64,000 nucleotides of DNA from Uloborus plumipes (taxonomy: Eukaryota; Arthropoda; Arachnida; Araneae; Uloboridae), in NCBI GenBank assembly GCA_038373865.1, contig JAXGGA010002367.1, positions 1 to 64,000 on the forward strand. The letters run 5' to 3'. The position numbers and the translations under genes were made by a program. The notes under the pieces were generated by a model that ran no database searches, was not told the origin of the DNA, and saw nothing but the letters and a program-made list of their open reading frames with translations. The number at the start of each line of letters is the position of its first letter. Position 1 is the first letter of the stretch. Positions 11,640 through 22,040 of the stretch are shown here, piece after piece.

Positions 11640-12787
11640 TGCGAATTCATACTGAATTAACACGCGAATACTAGGGAAACTTTCTCAACTAAAGACTTGT
11701 ATGCAGCCTGTGGTGGTTCCAGGATTTTTTTTTTTTTTCCTTGAGCAATGACAAATCGCGATATGCTTTCTGCTTGGATCCTAGTTGCTAGGTGGTTCCT
11801 TTTACAAATTGGTAGTCTACTAACGTCTCGCGTCCTATTGCCCTACCAACTTGCACCTGCTCACTATCCCCATACAGGGGGCCCATGCATCACAAGGTGG
11901 CGAAGGAGCAGATACACACACACATGGCAACCACACTCGCTTATACGCATGCACGCGCCAGTAGAAATTCTTCATTGCGTAAAATATAATTTGAATTTGA
12001 GGTGTCAGAATTCAAATTTATTTTTATTTATTTATTCATTTTTTGTAATTTTGTAGCTTAAATTTTTTTACGGACGTGGGGAACATAGGACTAAGTCCGA
12101 TACTCTTGTTTGTATCACACAGAGAAATAAGTAAAAAAGTTTTGAAGCAAATACCCGACAAAAAAAATCATTTTTGATGAATTTTAAAAATATCTTGAGG
12201 GAGAATATCCTTATGGATCTCCCAACTAATTACAAATGTTCATGCTTTTGAACTTTTTAGAAATAGTTTTTGGGTAAAGTAATGATCGAAAACCTACTGG
12301 ATTTTGTATTGGATATAAAATATCGTCTGCACGAGCATAAAAAAAATTAAATTGCGTGAAAGAAATTGTTGACGCCTTTTTTTTACCCGACTACGGCAAA
12401 GCCTATAGGAAGAGTTATGTTTTTAGCAGTCTGGCTATGTTTGTGGTTAAGGATGTTCCACCGTAGCTCCTAAACTATTTATTCGATTTTGATGAATGAG
12501 GTGCCAATCGATTCGTTTTCGAGTCTCGAGTGTCATAGGCTACTTTTTACTAGAATTTAACAAGAAGAAAGATCGATTATTTCTAGACAAGCAACGATTT
12601 TTAACGATATTTTCGTAGCTAAGTGTGTTTTAGTTCAAACAAAAGTCGCAATCAACAATGAATTTAAAGTTTAAGGCTGACCTAGATTTTAGTTTATGAA
12701 ATTATACTTCTTTTTGAATTGTACTATACCATGATATTATACTATATTTAGCATGAAATAGGTACCTGGAACTAAAACACACATAGG

Positions 12788-12963
12788 CAGAAATTCAAGT
12801 GAAACACGGACGATAGCAACTCAACAATGCAATCGCAAATTCCCAAATTTGGATACGTGACAATCGCTACGAGATGCGATTCTAATGTAATTCGACCTCC
12901 AGTAGCGATTGCAATTTGCGATCGCCTCGAAGCGATAGCAATGGTGTTTCACTTGAAATCCTG
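12788..12963. mobile_element. Second copy of the CAG...CTG MITE, in array copy 4
   Basis: Same ends and interior as the element at 2240-2407, at the homologous position in the unit. A few extra bases near the left arm and scattered substitutions separate the two. Confidence 0.58.
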
Positions 12964-14754
12964 TCTTAGAAAAGTATGTAAACCCGACTATTTTGTTGGT
13001 GAGGGTTTATTTATAAGCGATCTGGACCCACGGAAACTTTTAAGCAACCCTCATGATTCAGCGTCTTTGGTGGAATTGGAAAGGCTGAGAAGTTTTAACA
13101 GTTGACACTGCTCAATAAAAATTACCCAAATAACTTTTCATCCTTTTTTGTTATGTACATTTAATTTTTTAATGTATATTCATTTGCTAATGTACAGTGG
13201 AGTAAAATAAAAAAGTTTTAAAAACATGTGACCCGACTACAAAAAAAAGAAGTAAGAAATAAGAAAGAAGTAAGAAATAAAACAAGTTAAAAAAACTCTA
13301 ACCCGACTACAAAAAAAAAAAAGCACTGAAAGGTAAGAAACAAGGCATTTGATATTTCATATCATCGTCTTATTAAATAAAACAAGACGTTTGATATCTT
13401 AGCTATACCTGTTTATTTAGTTTTACAACTTGAACGCTCTGCAAGTTCCACATTAACAACATAATTCAATTCAAATGCTGTAGTCGTGCGTTGTCAACTA
13501 CAGAAAAACAATTTGATAGCATAACATTATAACCTAATTTACCATTCTTGTATATATATGGATCAAACTAATATGTTTGCTTGTGTATCAAGTTTAAATG
13601 CTTGCTTTCCGTGTGCAGCATGCAGTCTTTCCAGGAACTTTTTGTTTTCGAGCAATGACGAATTGTTTGTTTTTTCCTGGGCCGAGGGACGTAGGGGGGA
13701 TGTAGGCTATATCACTTGCTAAAACGCATATTTTTTCATTTTAGACTGTAGAAAATTACTGAAATTAACCTTCCAAAATTCAACTATATCTTCTTTGAAG
13801 CTTACTTTTTTCAGACTACGCTATTGAAAGTACCGCGCGATAACTCTACTAGGAATGGCAATCGCCAACACTAGCCCCTGCCTGCTTTCCGCTCTACTGA
13901 GTCTCATCCTGAGGCCTTGTGACTTCTCGCTTTTTGCAACTCTCTCCACCCCAGCCGGCAAGAAAAGGCTTGCTGGTTAGGCGCTCCTTATGACTTCTAC
14001 TATGTTAGGATTGGCACTAACAGAAGGTCTCTTCCGGCTCAAAGTGAATACAGAGCGTGGCGCAGATTCCTCGCTCTGCTGTTGTCTAAGCTTTGTTCCT
14101 CTAAACTCTTGTAAGTTTGTAGATACGTTTTACCCAGTTCTTCCAATTGCTTCATGTCAGCTCAATTATGTTCTCTCTCTTACCAGAAGAGCGAAAAAGA
14201 GCTTCGCTCTCACCCAAATTTTTCTTTTTTAGTACTCGTGTTGCGTCAATTTAGTAATCGAGTAGTAAGAACAAATGTTTTGCTCGAAATTCAAAGCGCT
14301 GCCATCTGTTGGAAGTAAAGGTAGAATGAAAAGTCAAGAAATATTTTCCGATTAGGAATACATAGGAATATGATTGAAAGGTTTTATTATGAATCTTTGA
14401 ATATTCATCGTAAGAATCACTTGGGACTGTCCCTGGTATGATATGAAAAAGGTAATTACTCAAAAACGCATATGCATAGTTAACTTTTACTCTAATTTGA
14501 TTTTATAACTTTTTTTAAAAACTTATGCACAGAATGCAGTCATCTTTTACAAATATAGCAACTATGAATGATAGCGTTCTGTATGTTTGCACTTTTTTAT
14601 TAATTCACAGCTCTATTTAACGGTATTCAATTTTCTACAACTACTCGGTATTGGCCGAGTATCGAATACAAGGCAAAATGGCCGAATAGACAGTAATTAC
14701 CAAGTACTCGGTACATCCCTAAGTGAAAGGAAATAGTGAATTACTTTCTTTTTT

Positions 14755-15535
14755 ACTTCCTTTTACGTAGTAAAAGAAGTATTGTGATCGCGAAAAAAAA
14801 ATCACTCAAATTTGAGTCTAAATTTTGATTTTGCTCACCCCCGAATGAATGTTCAGTAGTTTTTTCGACCTGTCAGCACGTGCATATGTACCTACCAACA
14901 TATAAGCAGCCGAAAAATTCTTTTCAACCACCCCCGAGTTAATTATGACGAGTTTTCTCGTGACGTCTGTATGTACGTATGTGCGGATGTATGTGCGGAT
15001 GTATGTGCGTATGTGGCTCGCATAACTCAAAAACTATATACCGTAGAAACTTCTAGCTTGGTATGTAGGCTCTGAGTATGGTCTAGTTGTGCACCTCCCC
15101 TTGTGGTTGCATTTGAATGTTCCCAAGGGGGTGTTTTACCCCCTTTTTGGGGAAAATCAGTGTTAATTTCAATGCAGACTCAAGTGATATGAATTGGCTC
15201 GACCACTTGGCGATATGTCGCCAAGCTTTTGGTAGCCAAGTGTTTGACGCCAACTTGGCGACATATCGCCAAATTGGCGAAAAAACACAAATTTGGCGAA
15301 AATTTTTTTTTTTTGAATTTGGGTTCAACTTGGCGCTATTGGCGATATTTTGCGAAAAATTCACTGAATGATATTAAAATCAGCAATATTTAGAAAATTA
15401 ACCATTGTTAAATATTTTTTGCATTGTTTCGTGGCAGATTAGGGGAGTAAATATTTGAATTGTTACCTTGCTCACTCCAAGCACTTTTTTTGACACTTAA
15501 GGCAACTACTAAGAAATTTACACGTAAAAGGAAGT
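14755..15535. mobile_element. 781 bp TIR element, ACTTCCTTTTACGT family, copy A
   Basis: It has inverted ends ACTTCCTTTTACGT and ACGTAAAAGGAAGT. The interior holds a short ATGTATGTGCGG-type tandem (14970-15013) and, at 15200-15345, a dense cluster of TTGGCGA/TCGCCAA palindromic phrases. A second copy is at 58641-59387. In both copies similarity continues about 20-25 bases past the right inverted repeat ('AGTGTGGGG...CATACCAG'), so the true right boundary may be near 15560. Confidence 0.6.
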
Positions 15536-16281
15536 AGTGTGGGGCCCATACCAGATTTTTGTTTATATCTTCATTGTTGATATTTAAATTAATTTTCTCA
15601 AATTATTATCTGAAAATAGTTGTTTTGCAACTTCTAAATATGCTTGAATTGCCACTGTTTGAAAATAAATATTTTTTTGTAGTCAGCAGAAGTTGACTAT
15701 ACTGAACAAGGTTCTGCCTCTCCTCACGTGGCCATAGTTGGACTGGATTCGAAGCGACCAAAATTCTTTGTTTTGGTGGAGCACCAAGTGATAGTAGAAA
15801 CCAATTGTGTATAGCAAACTTTTAAGACTGATTATTAAATAAATTTGATTGAAATCTTAAACTGTTCCATTTTTATGTTTTTTGAAAAGTGTTAATTTTA
15901 TTGTTCTAATACTAATCATTTTAGTTTCTTAAAGTTATTTTAAAAGTTACATTGTTGAACATTTTATTTGCATGAATGTCAATTCCTCTTATAGGAAAAT
16001 AAAAAGCTGAATCCTCATACACAAAATAATTATAGATATTTTTGTTGTTAATAATCAGTTAAAAAGGTTAAATCTTGTATAATATGTTCACTCGAAAAAT
16101 TTTTTAGTGTATCTCAGCACCAAATATGGTGGCAACCCCTTTCTCGCTAAATGGGCGATAGACGCGCCTACTACTATTTCCAAAAGTTGCCAAAATCAAT
16201 ATTGCTGAAATGCGAAATCTATGAAAATGAAAAAAAAAAAATCCGCCAAATCTTTTAATTAAGTCATTAGTATATTGGAAA

Positions 16282-16367
16282 CAGGGTTGCCAGAAAAATA
16301 CTACGCTCCTTATTCGGGCCGAAAAAATACTACCGTAGTATCAAAAATACTACGTCTGGCAACGCTG
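16282..16367. mobile_element. 86 bp CAGGGTTGCCAGA MITE
   Basis: Left end CAGGGTTGCCAGA and right end TCTGGCAACGCTG match the ends of the hAT at 4607-5989, with one change. The interior is a self-complementary repeat of ATACTACG/CGTAGTAT. The flanking 8-mers do not match clearly, so the insertion event itself is not resolved. Confidence 0.55.
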
Positions 16368-16399
16368 GAAAAAAAATGAAACAAAAATAAGTTCCGTTG

Positions 16400-16850
16400 A
16401 TAAAATAATTCATTTCATCTATCTTTTCAAACAAATTTTATTCTCGAGCAAAACCATTTTAGAATCGTTTGGCTTGCTTTACTGAAGGTAAGCCTTGAAT
16501 TCCGGGATTCTAAAAACAATTGTTACAGCTCTCCTGATGATCGTAGAAACTTCGAAAAAACTTCATTTTATGCAGAAAATTTCAAGCTTTCGAATGACAT
16601 AAGACTTGAAAATGTGCGTGAAATATTTCTTCCCCATTTTGTCGAATTTCCGCTAAGAATTCGAATAGAAAAAGAACGAAATGGAATTTTCGAAAAATCG
16701 CTTCGAGGTGCAAAACTACATTCTACAAACTAATTTTGTACCAAGTGGCATGAAAATCGACCGAACGGTTTCGGCGCTACGCGCGTAACAGACAGACAGA
16801 AGGACAGAAAGAAAGACAAACCTTCAGCTTTATTATTAGTAGAGAAGAGA
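16400..16850 (+). repeat. Probable RTE-like LINE/SINE 3' end
   Basis: It ends in 'GACAGACAGAAGGACAG' and 'TTTATTATTAGTAG' after a phrase of the type 'AAAATCGACCGAACGG'. That arrangement is common at the 3' ends of RTE-type and related short elements in arthropods. There is no frame. It abuts the start of array copy 5. The family call rests on remembered style and not on a match. Confidence 0.3.
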
Positions 16851-17517
16851 AGAGATACCAAACATCAACATAATGAAAGAGGATTATTTGTTTTGGTGAT
16901 CGACCCAGGTTTGACAAAACAGTTTAAACCGCCCCCACTTGCATATGAATTCAAAAGCTCAGTTCATTTGAACTAATTCAGTGGACTCAGAAGAATTAAA
17001 TGAACTAGTTCCCTAAAAACCATCGTTTCCATCCCTTGTACCTGAAAAGACATGACATTGATACCCACAGTGATGAACGTTTATGGATTCGTACGTAATG
17101 ACCTTGGCACTTCGCTACGTTTTAGGCGATATGCTCTTCATGAATTTGAAAAATTAAATCACGGAATTGACAATGACAATGGGATCAATTCTGGAGCGCT
17201 TAGGCCAGTAGCCTGTAATCTCCTGTAGAATAATGTCAATGGAACTGACTTGGATGAAGGGTAATATGTTGGTGATGGGAGGAAAGTAGAAAGCTGGTTG
17301 GGCAGGCCCAGGAAAGCAGCGGTGGACCAGGATTGGTCGGCTGGTAAGCCGGCGGTGTTATGCCGTGCTGTGGCGCCGCCTAGCGCCAAGAGAGGGAAGT
17401 AGCCATTCCTCTATACAGGAGCGAAAAAATGGGTAATATGGGTATTATTCCTCATTCTGAGCATTGGGTAGCAGATGGTAAAAAGTTTAAAAATTTAAAA
17501 AAGGGGGGGAAAATCCG

Positions 17518-17877
17518 CTATTGCGGGAAGGGTGCTGGATAAAAATTAAGAACAGCTCTTGGTCTTCGCCTGTGTATCGGATCGCTGTGATCATAGGAGG
17601 GTAGCTCATTAAGGAGCAAATTTTCCACAAACTGGATTTTGTCGTAGAATTTTTGCGAAAGTTTAAACATGAAGAATTTGAGAGAGTGAATGCGCAGTTC
17701 ACTCTCTATGGCTTCGTTCCGAATAAACCAGGGGGAATTAGTGATCTGCCTAAGCATTATGTGCTGGCTTGAGGATAAAATTTGGAAATTGGTGACTGCA
17801 GTCATGCACCAAATGGGGCACGTGTAGGTCAGCAATGGTCTAAGATATAACTTGGAACCGCCTGTTTGGAAAGTCAT
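17518..17877 (-). pseudogene. Jockey-like LINE reverse transcriptase, C-terminal remnant
   Basis: Read on the minus strand, the frame shows the C-terminal end of a jockey/CR1-type reverse transcriptase: KLYLRPLLTYTCPIWCM, then LSSSQHIMLRQITNSPWFIRN, then LPSYDHSDPIHRRRP. The order 'Y..P..W', 'Q...LR.I...PWF.RN', 'HRRP' is usual where the RT domain ends. A 3' untranslated part continues to about 17144. The element is 5' truncated and inserted in array copy 5, whose sequence resumes at 17866 with 'CGCCTGTTTGGAAAG'. Confidence 0.72.
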
Positions 17878-18801
17878 TCAGTGTCGCGTTTTAAAAATAC
17901 TGGTAGGTAAACTGCAGCAGTATTTCCTATTTTTACTTCTTTTCAATACCATCGATATGTCGTGTTAAATTCCGTCTTGTTTACTCACTTAACTTATTTT
18001 CTTCACACATTTCCTATTTAAGGAGCGAAAATCCAAGCGAACTGTTATTTGCGTACAACATAGGACAGGCCTCGTGCCCGTGCCGCACTTCTTCGATGAG
18101 ATGGAATCTTCAACCGAAAAGGCTTCACTAGATAGCGTTTTATACAGGCTGTATCATTACTCAAAATATCAATGGTGAAGATTTGCCTGCTAGAGAGCGC
18201 TGAACAAGAACCACCCAAATGCTTGTTTACATTTATTAGCTTATTGTTTCTGCTGTAAAAAGCGATGTTTATCCTATCTTTAAGGCTTAAAAAATATTGA
18301 TATAGTTAACTGAAGTAGAGTACACAGTGAATTGATGCCGAAGGCCTTATTAGTACTGCTTTTTAGGGGAAATAAATTCCCTTTTCAGGTAAAGATATAC
18401 AACCAAACGTTTTATACGACCAACTGTATCATGGCGAACTGTGGACTGAATTTTAAAAAGTTCTATGGCAACCCGTTGGTAGTATTGGCTCGCTTAGCGA
18501 ATAGATTCGCCATTTATCGCTCTGCGGTGCCAGTGTCGTTTCATAGTTAATTAATAATTAGAATCAATTAAAATGAAAAATAATTCGCTAACTAATTAAA
18601 ATAAGCCGCTAAAATGCAGAATAAACCAACAAATAAAACAAGCTATTAAATAACGTTAAAATATACTAAAATAGAATTGAATGCCAAATTGTAAAGTTGT
18701 CGCCAACAAATTAACTTTTAATTTTGTCTTTTATTATCTAATTTGTATATAATGTTAATTACCATAAAATTCGACAGGTGTCGCTAGACAACTACCACCG
18801 T

Positions 18802-18974
18802 ATAAAGCAGTAAGTAACCGCCCCTAAGCAAGGGCTAAGAATTTGCTTTATAAGAGGATTTTTGCCTCCAACTCGACTACTTTCGTATTCCATGCTGATG
18901 AGAGCAGAATAAGCTCGAAACAGCTGTCCATGGATCGAAATAGCCGAGTTGGTGGTGTATTGCATGTATTGCAA
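18802..18974 (+). mobile_element. 173 bp hammerhead-bearing short retroelement (retrozyme/HHR-SINE-like)
   Basis: Compared with the homologous element in array copy 4 (near 11570-11600), copy 5 has an extra 184 bases here. They consist of 173 new bases plus a duplicated 11-mer: ACTACCACCGT at 18791-18801 and ATTACCACCGT at 18975-18985 (10 of 11 identical). The insert has no reading frame but is highly foldable. TATAAAGCA (from 18801) pairs with TGCTTTATA (to about 18852), with CCCT/AGGG inside, and the hammerhead follows. Flanking duplications of this size suggest integration through a reverse-transcribed RNA, as for small non-autonomous retroelements with hammerheads. It holds one ribozyme, not two, so the insert is not a tandem dimer. 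Confidence 0.7.
18868..18952 (+). ncRNA. Hammerhead self-cleaving ribozyme motif
   Basis: All conserved boxes are present in order. They are: stem I 5' strand TCCATG (18889-18894); box CTGATGA (18895-18901); stem II GAGC (18902-18905) with loop AGAATAA and GCTC (18913-18916); box GAA (18917-18919); a short self-complementary stem III ACAGCTGT (18920-18927); cleavage base C (18928, context GTC); and stem I 3' strand CATGGA (18929-18934). Stem I continues outward through an internal loop (TAT against T), then TTTCG/CGAAA (18881-18885 with 18936-18940) and CCAACTCG/CGAGTTGG (18868-18875 with 18945-18952). An internal loop in stem I facing loop II is the usual place for the tertiary contact in natural hammerheads. 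The very short stem III is typical of hammerheads in Penelope-like elements and animal retrozymes, which often act as dimers. Predicted cleavage is after 18928. Activity is inferred, not shown. Confidence 0.88.
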
Positions 18975-19433
18975 ATTACCACCGTTTTTATCCCAAGGAT
19001 TTTGATCAAATGAAACAGCCTGTATAAAACGCTATCCAGTGAAGCCTTGGTATAACATTAAAACTGTCATTCTCATTCTACATAATATCTGCGAATTCAT
19101 ATTGAATTAACACGCGAATACTAGGGAATCTTTCTCAACTAAAGACTTGTATGCAGCCTGTGGTGGTTCCAGGATTTTTTTTCCCTTGAGTAATGACAAA
19201 TCTCGATTATGCTTTCTGATTTGGAGCCTAGTCTTGCTGGGGTGGTGCCTTCTATAAAATTGGTAGTCTACCAACGTCTCTGCGTCCTATTGCACCTTAC
19301 CATCTTGCAACCGGCTCACGTGGTCCCCCATGCAGGGGCGCCCATGCTATCACCCAAGGTGAGCGTAAGGAAGCAGATAAGCCAGATTCAAACACAAACG
19401 GAGGAATCCACACTCGCTTATACGCATGCACGC

Positions 19434-22040
19434 TAGGGTGAGTCGAAAAAATCGATTTTTTTATTTCGAAATCGCATTACCTCTCAAAAGTTGTGGTTTA
19501 GTATCCACAACTTGGGAAAAATAAGAAAAAAATTCTAAGTTGACGTCTTCGGTTCGCGCATGAGGCTCAAAGTTGGAAAAAATATGATAAAAATGGAAAT
19601 TTTCAAAAAGAAAAAAGGAAAAAAAAACTGTAACTTTTTATAATGCAAATACCATAAGCTGTAAATATTTTGTGCATTTTTAATCTAAAAAAATATTTTA
19701 TAGCGTTTACATACGATCTTTAGTTTGCACATCAGCCTTAAATTGGGCTAAAATCGCCTACAATGTCAAATTTCGAAAATATCGATTTTTTTTATTTCGA
19801 AATCGCATTACCTCTCAAAAGTTGTGGTTTGGTATCCAAAATTTGGGAAAAATAAATAAAAAATCTAAGTTGACTACTTCGGTTCGCGCATGAGGCTCAA
19901 AGTTGGAAAATATATGCTAAAAATGGAAATTTTCAAAAAATAATTTGAAAAAAAAGTAATTTTTTTTCTATCGAAACTGCTTTAAATTGTTAGTAGATAA
20001 CATAAGTTGAACCCAAAAAATTATATATAACTTTTAGAAGATACATTCTGTTTGTGCATAAGACTCAAAATATGAAAAAAAAAATGTTAAAAACTGAACC
20101 AGAATGCACTATGTCGGCGCTGTGCTGGTATATTTTTATTCTTCAGCCCACTTGTCTAGACATTACACATATTCTAGAGACAGTTCAAAGTCCCGGCAGT
20201 CTGCAATCCTTTTGGTTGTCACTTAGTCAGCTAGACCCGCCAAACAAACAACATCTTTAATTAGCAACTGAAAGTGAATCAAAAAGTGCAGCGTGTTTAG
20301 CTTTGGGTGAGTTTTTTTGTAACTTTATAGCATATTTTTATGCTCAAGTTTTGTTATACTGTTCTCCGTTCTCCGAATAATAAATAATGGAACCCCGGAA
20401 AACTTCTAAACGTTTAATTATTTGTCCGTTTTTTTGGTGTACCGAAAGGGTTAAGTCAAAGTGTTTTAACCACATGTGCAGATGTGTTGTTAGCTTGCTT
20501 TGAAGAAAAATCGCAATCTGTAAAAGGCGAACCTTTTTCAAGGATTTCAGATTGCATAGCTCATAGAAGAAATTTACTGCAAAGCTTCTATACCAACGGT
20601 CAGTCATGTACGTATTGTAAAATTGATAAAGGATTACCATAATACTACACTTTGAGAAAGTCATTTAGTCGTGATAAAGATAAATTGAACTTCAAGACAA
20701 AACTCAATCATTTTGTTAATTAAGCGAAGTCTAAACTTTTTGACGTTGCTTCTTTCAGGTGTGCAATGAATTTTTCGTGTTCTTGTGCTAAAAAGCCAAT
20801 CTCTTGTAGATGTACACTATACATCTGTACGTTGGTACAGAACGCACATTGGTATTACCACTGTACATTGGTATAGAAGCTTTGCAGTAAATTTCTGCTA
20901 TTTAAGCAGATATGCAATCTGAAATCCTTGAAAAAGGTTCGCCTTTTACAGATTGCGATTTTTCTTCAAAACAAGTTAATAACACATCTGCACATGTGGG
21001 TAAAACACTTTGACTTAACCCTTTCGGTGCACCAAAAAACGGACAAACAATTAGACGTTTAGAAGTTTTCCGGGGCTCCATTATTTATTAGTCGGAGAAC
21101 GGAGAACAGTATAACAAAACTTGAGCATAAAAATATACTATAAAGTTACAAAAAAAACTCACCCAAAGCTAAACACGCTGTACTTTTTGATCCACTTTCA
21201 GTTGCTAATTAAAGATACTGTTTGTTTGGCAGGTATAAAGCTGACTAAATGACAACCAAAGGGAGTGCAGACTGCAGGGACTTCGAACTGTCTCCTAAAA
21301 TATGTGTAATGTCTAGACAAGTCGGCTGTAGAATAAAAATATACCGGCACAGTGCCGACGTAGTGCGTTCTGGTTCAGTTTTTGACTTTTTTTTTTCATA
21401 TTTTGAGCCTTATGCACAAACAGAATGTATCTTCTAAAAGTTATGTGTATATTTTTCGGTTCAAATTTTGTTATCTACCAACAATTTGATTCAGATTCGA
21501 TAGAAAACAATTAGTTTTTTTTTTTCAAATTATTTTTTGAAAATTTCCATTTTTAGCATATATTTTCCAATGAGCCTTATGCGCGAACCGAAGGAGTCAA
21601 CTTAGATTTTTTTTTATTATTTTTCCCAAATTTTGGATACCAAACCACAATTTTTGAGAGGTAATGCGATTTTGAAATAAAAAAAAATCGATATTTTCGA
21701 AATTTGACATTGTAGGCGATTTTAGCCCAATTTAAGGCTGATCTGCAAACTAATGATGGTATGTAAAAGCTATAAAATATTTTTTTACATTAAAAATGCA
21801 CAAAATATTTACAGCTTATGACAGTTGCATTATAAAAAGTTAAAATTTTTTTTTTTCTTTTTTCCTTTTGAAAATTTCCATTTTTAACATATTTTTTCCA
21901 ACTTTAAGCCTCATGCGCGAACCGAAGACGTCAACTTAGAATTTTTTTCTTATTTTTCCCAAGTTGTAGATACTAAACCACAACTTTTGAGAGGTAATGC
22001 GATTTCGAAATAAAAAAATCGATTTTTTCGACTCACCCTA
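19434..22040. mobile_element. 2.6 kb foldback transposon with arms of over 1 kb
   Basis: It begins TAGGGTGAGTCG and ends CGACTCACCCTA, with a perfect 8 bp duplication ATGCACGC (19426-19433 and 22041-22048). The empty site is readable in array copies 1 and 4. The left arm runs to about 20,610 and the right arm returns from about 20,865, so well over 1 kb is inverted with small indels around a spacer of roughly 250 bases. No convincing transposase frame is present. Transcribed through, it would form a very long hairpin. Confidence 0.85.

Larger units (their letters stand above)
10325..14340 (+). repeat. Tandem-array copy 4, nearly complete
   Basis: It has the same landmark order as copy 1: 'ACCATCGATATG' 10742, 'ACGCATGCACGCGCC' near 11946, 'CGTCTGCACGAG' 12325, 'GCGATCTGGACCCACGG' 13018, 'GTTTTGCTCGAAATTC' 14277. 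After subtracting its own 724 bp insertion (10916-11639), the distance from the first to the last landmark is about 2.8 kb, as in copy 1. It is separated from copy 3 by about 2.2 kb of unrelated DNA. Confidence 0.7.
18121..19049. mobile_element. CAAGGCTTCA element in array copy 5, carrying the hammerhead insert
   Basis: It runs from GGCTTCACTAGATAGCG to the complement of CAAGGCTTCACTGGATAGCG at 19049, followed by GTATAAC. Putting the intact left junction of copy 4 together with this right junction gives a 7 bp target duplication GTATAAC. It is at the same place in the unit as 10916, so one insertion was later copied with the unit. The interior has no clear frame. Confidence 0.72.

Noticed and set aside
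14818..15030. 70-residue minus-strand frame also present at 58705-58905 (TYIRTYVHTDVTRK).
   Set aside because: It is produced by the ATGTATGTGCGG-type tandem repeat inside the two element copies; the repeat number differs and no conserved domain is visible.
16527..16565. CCTGATGATCGTAGAAACTTCGAAAAAAC as a possible hammerhead.
   Set aside because: Stem II would be only three pairs and would use up the GAA box; no stem I or III can be drawn.
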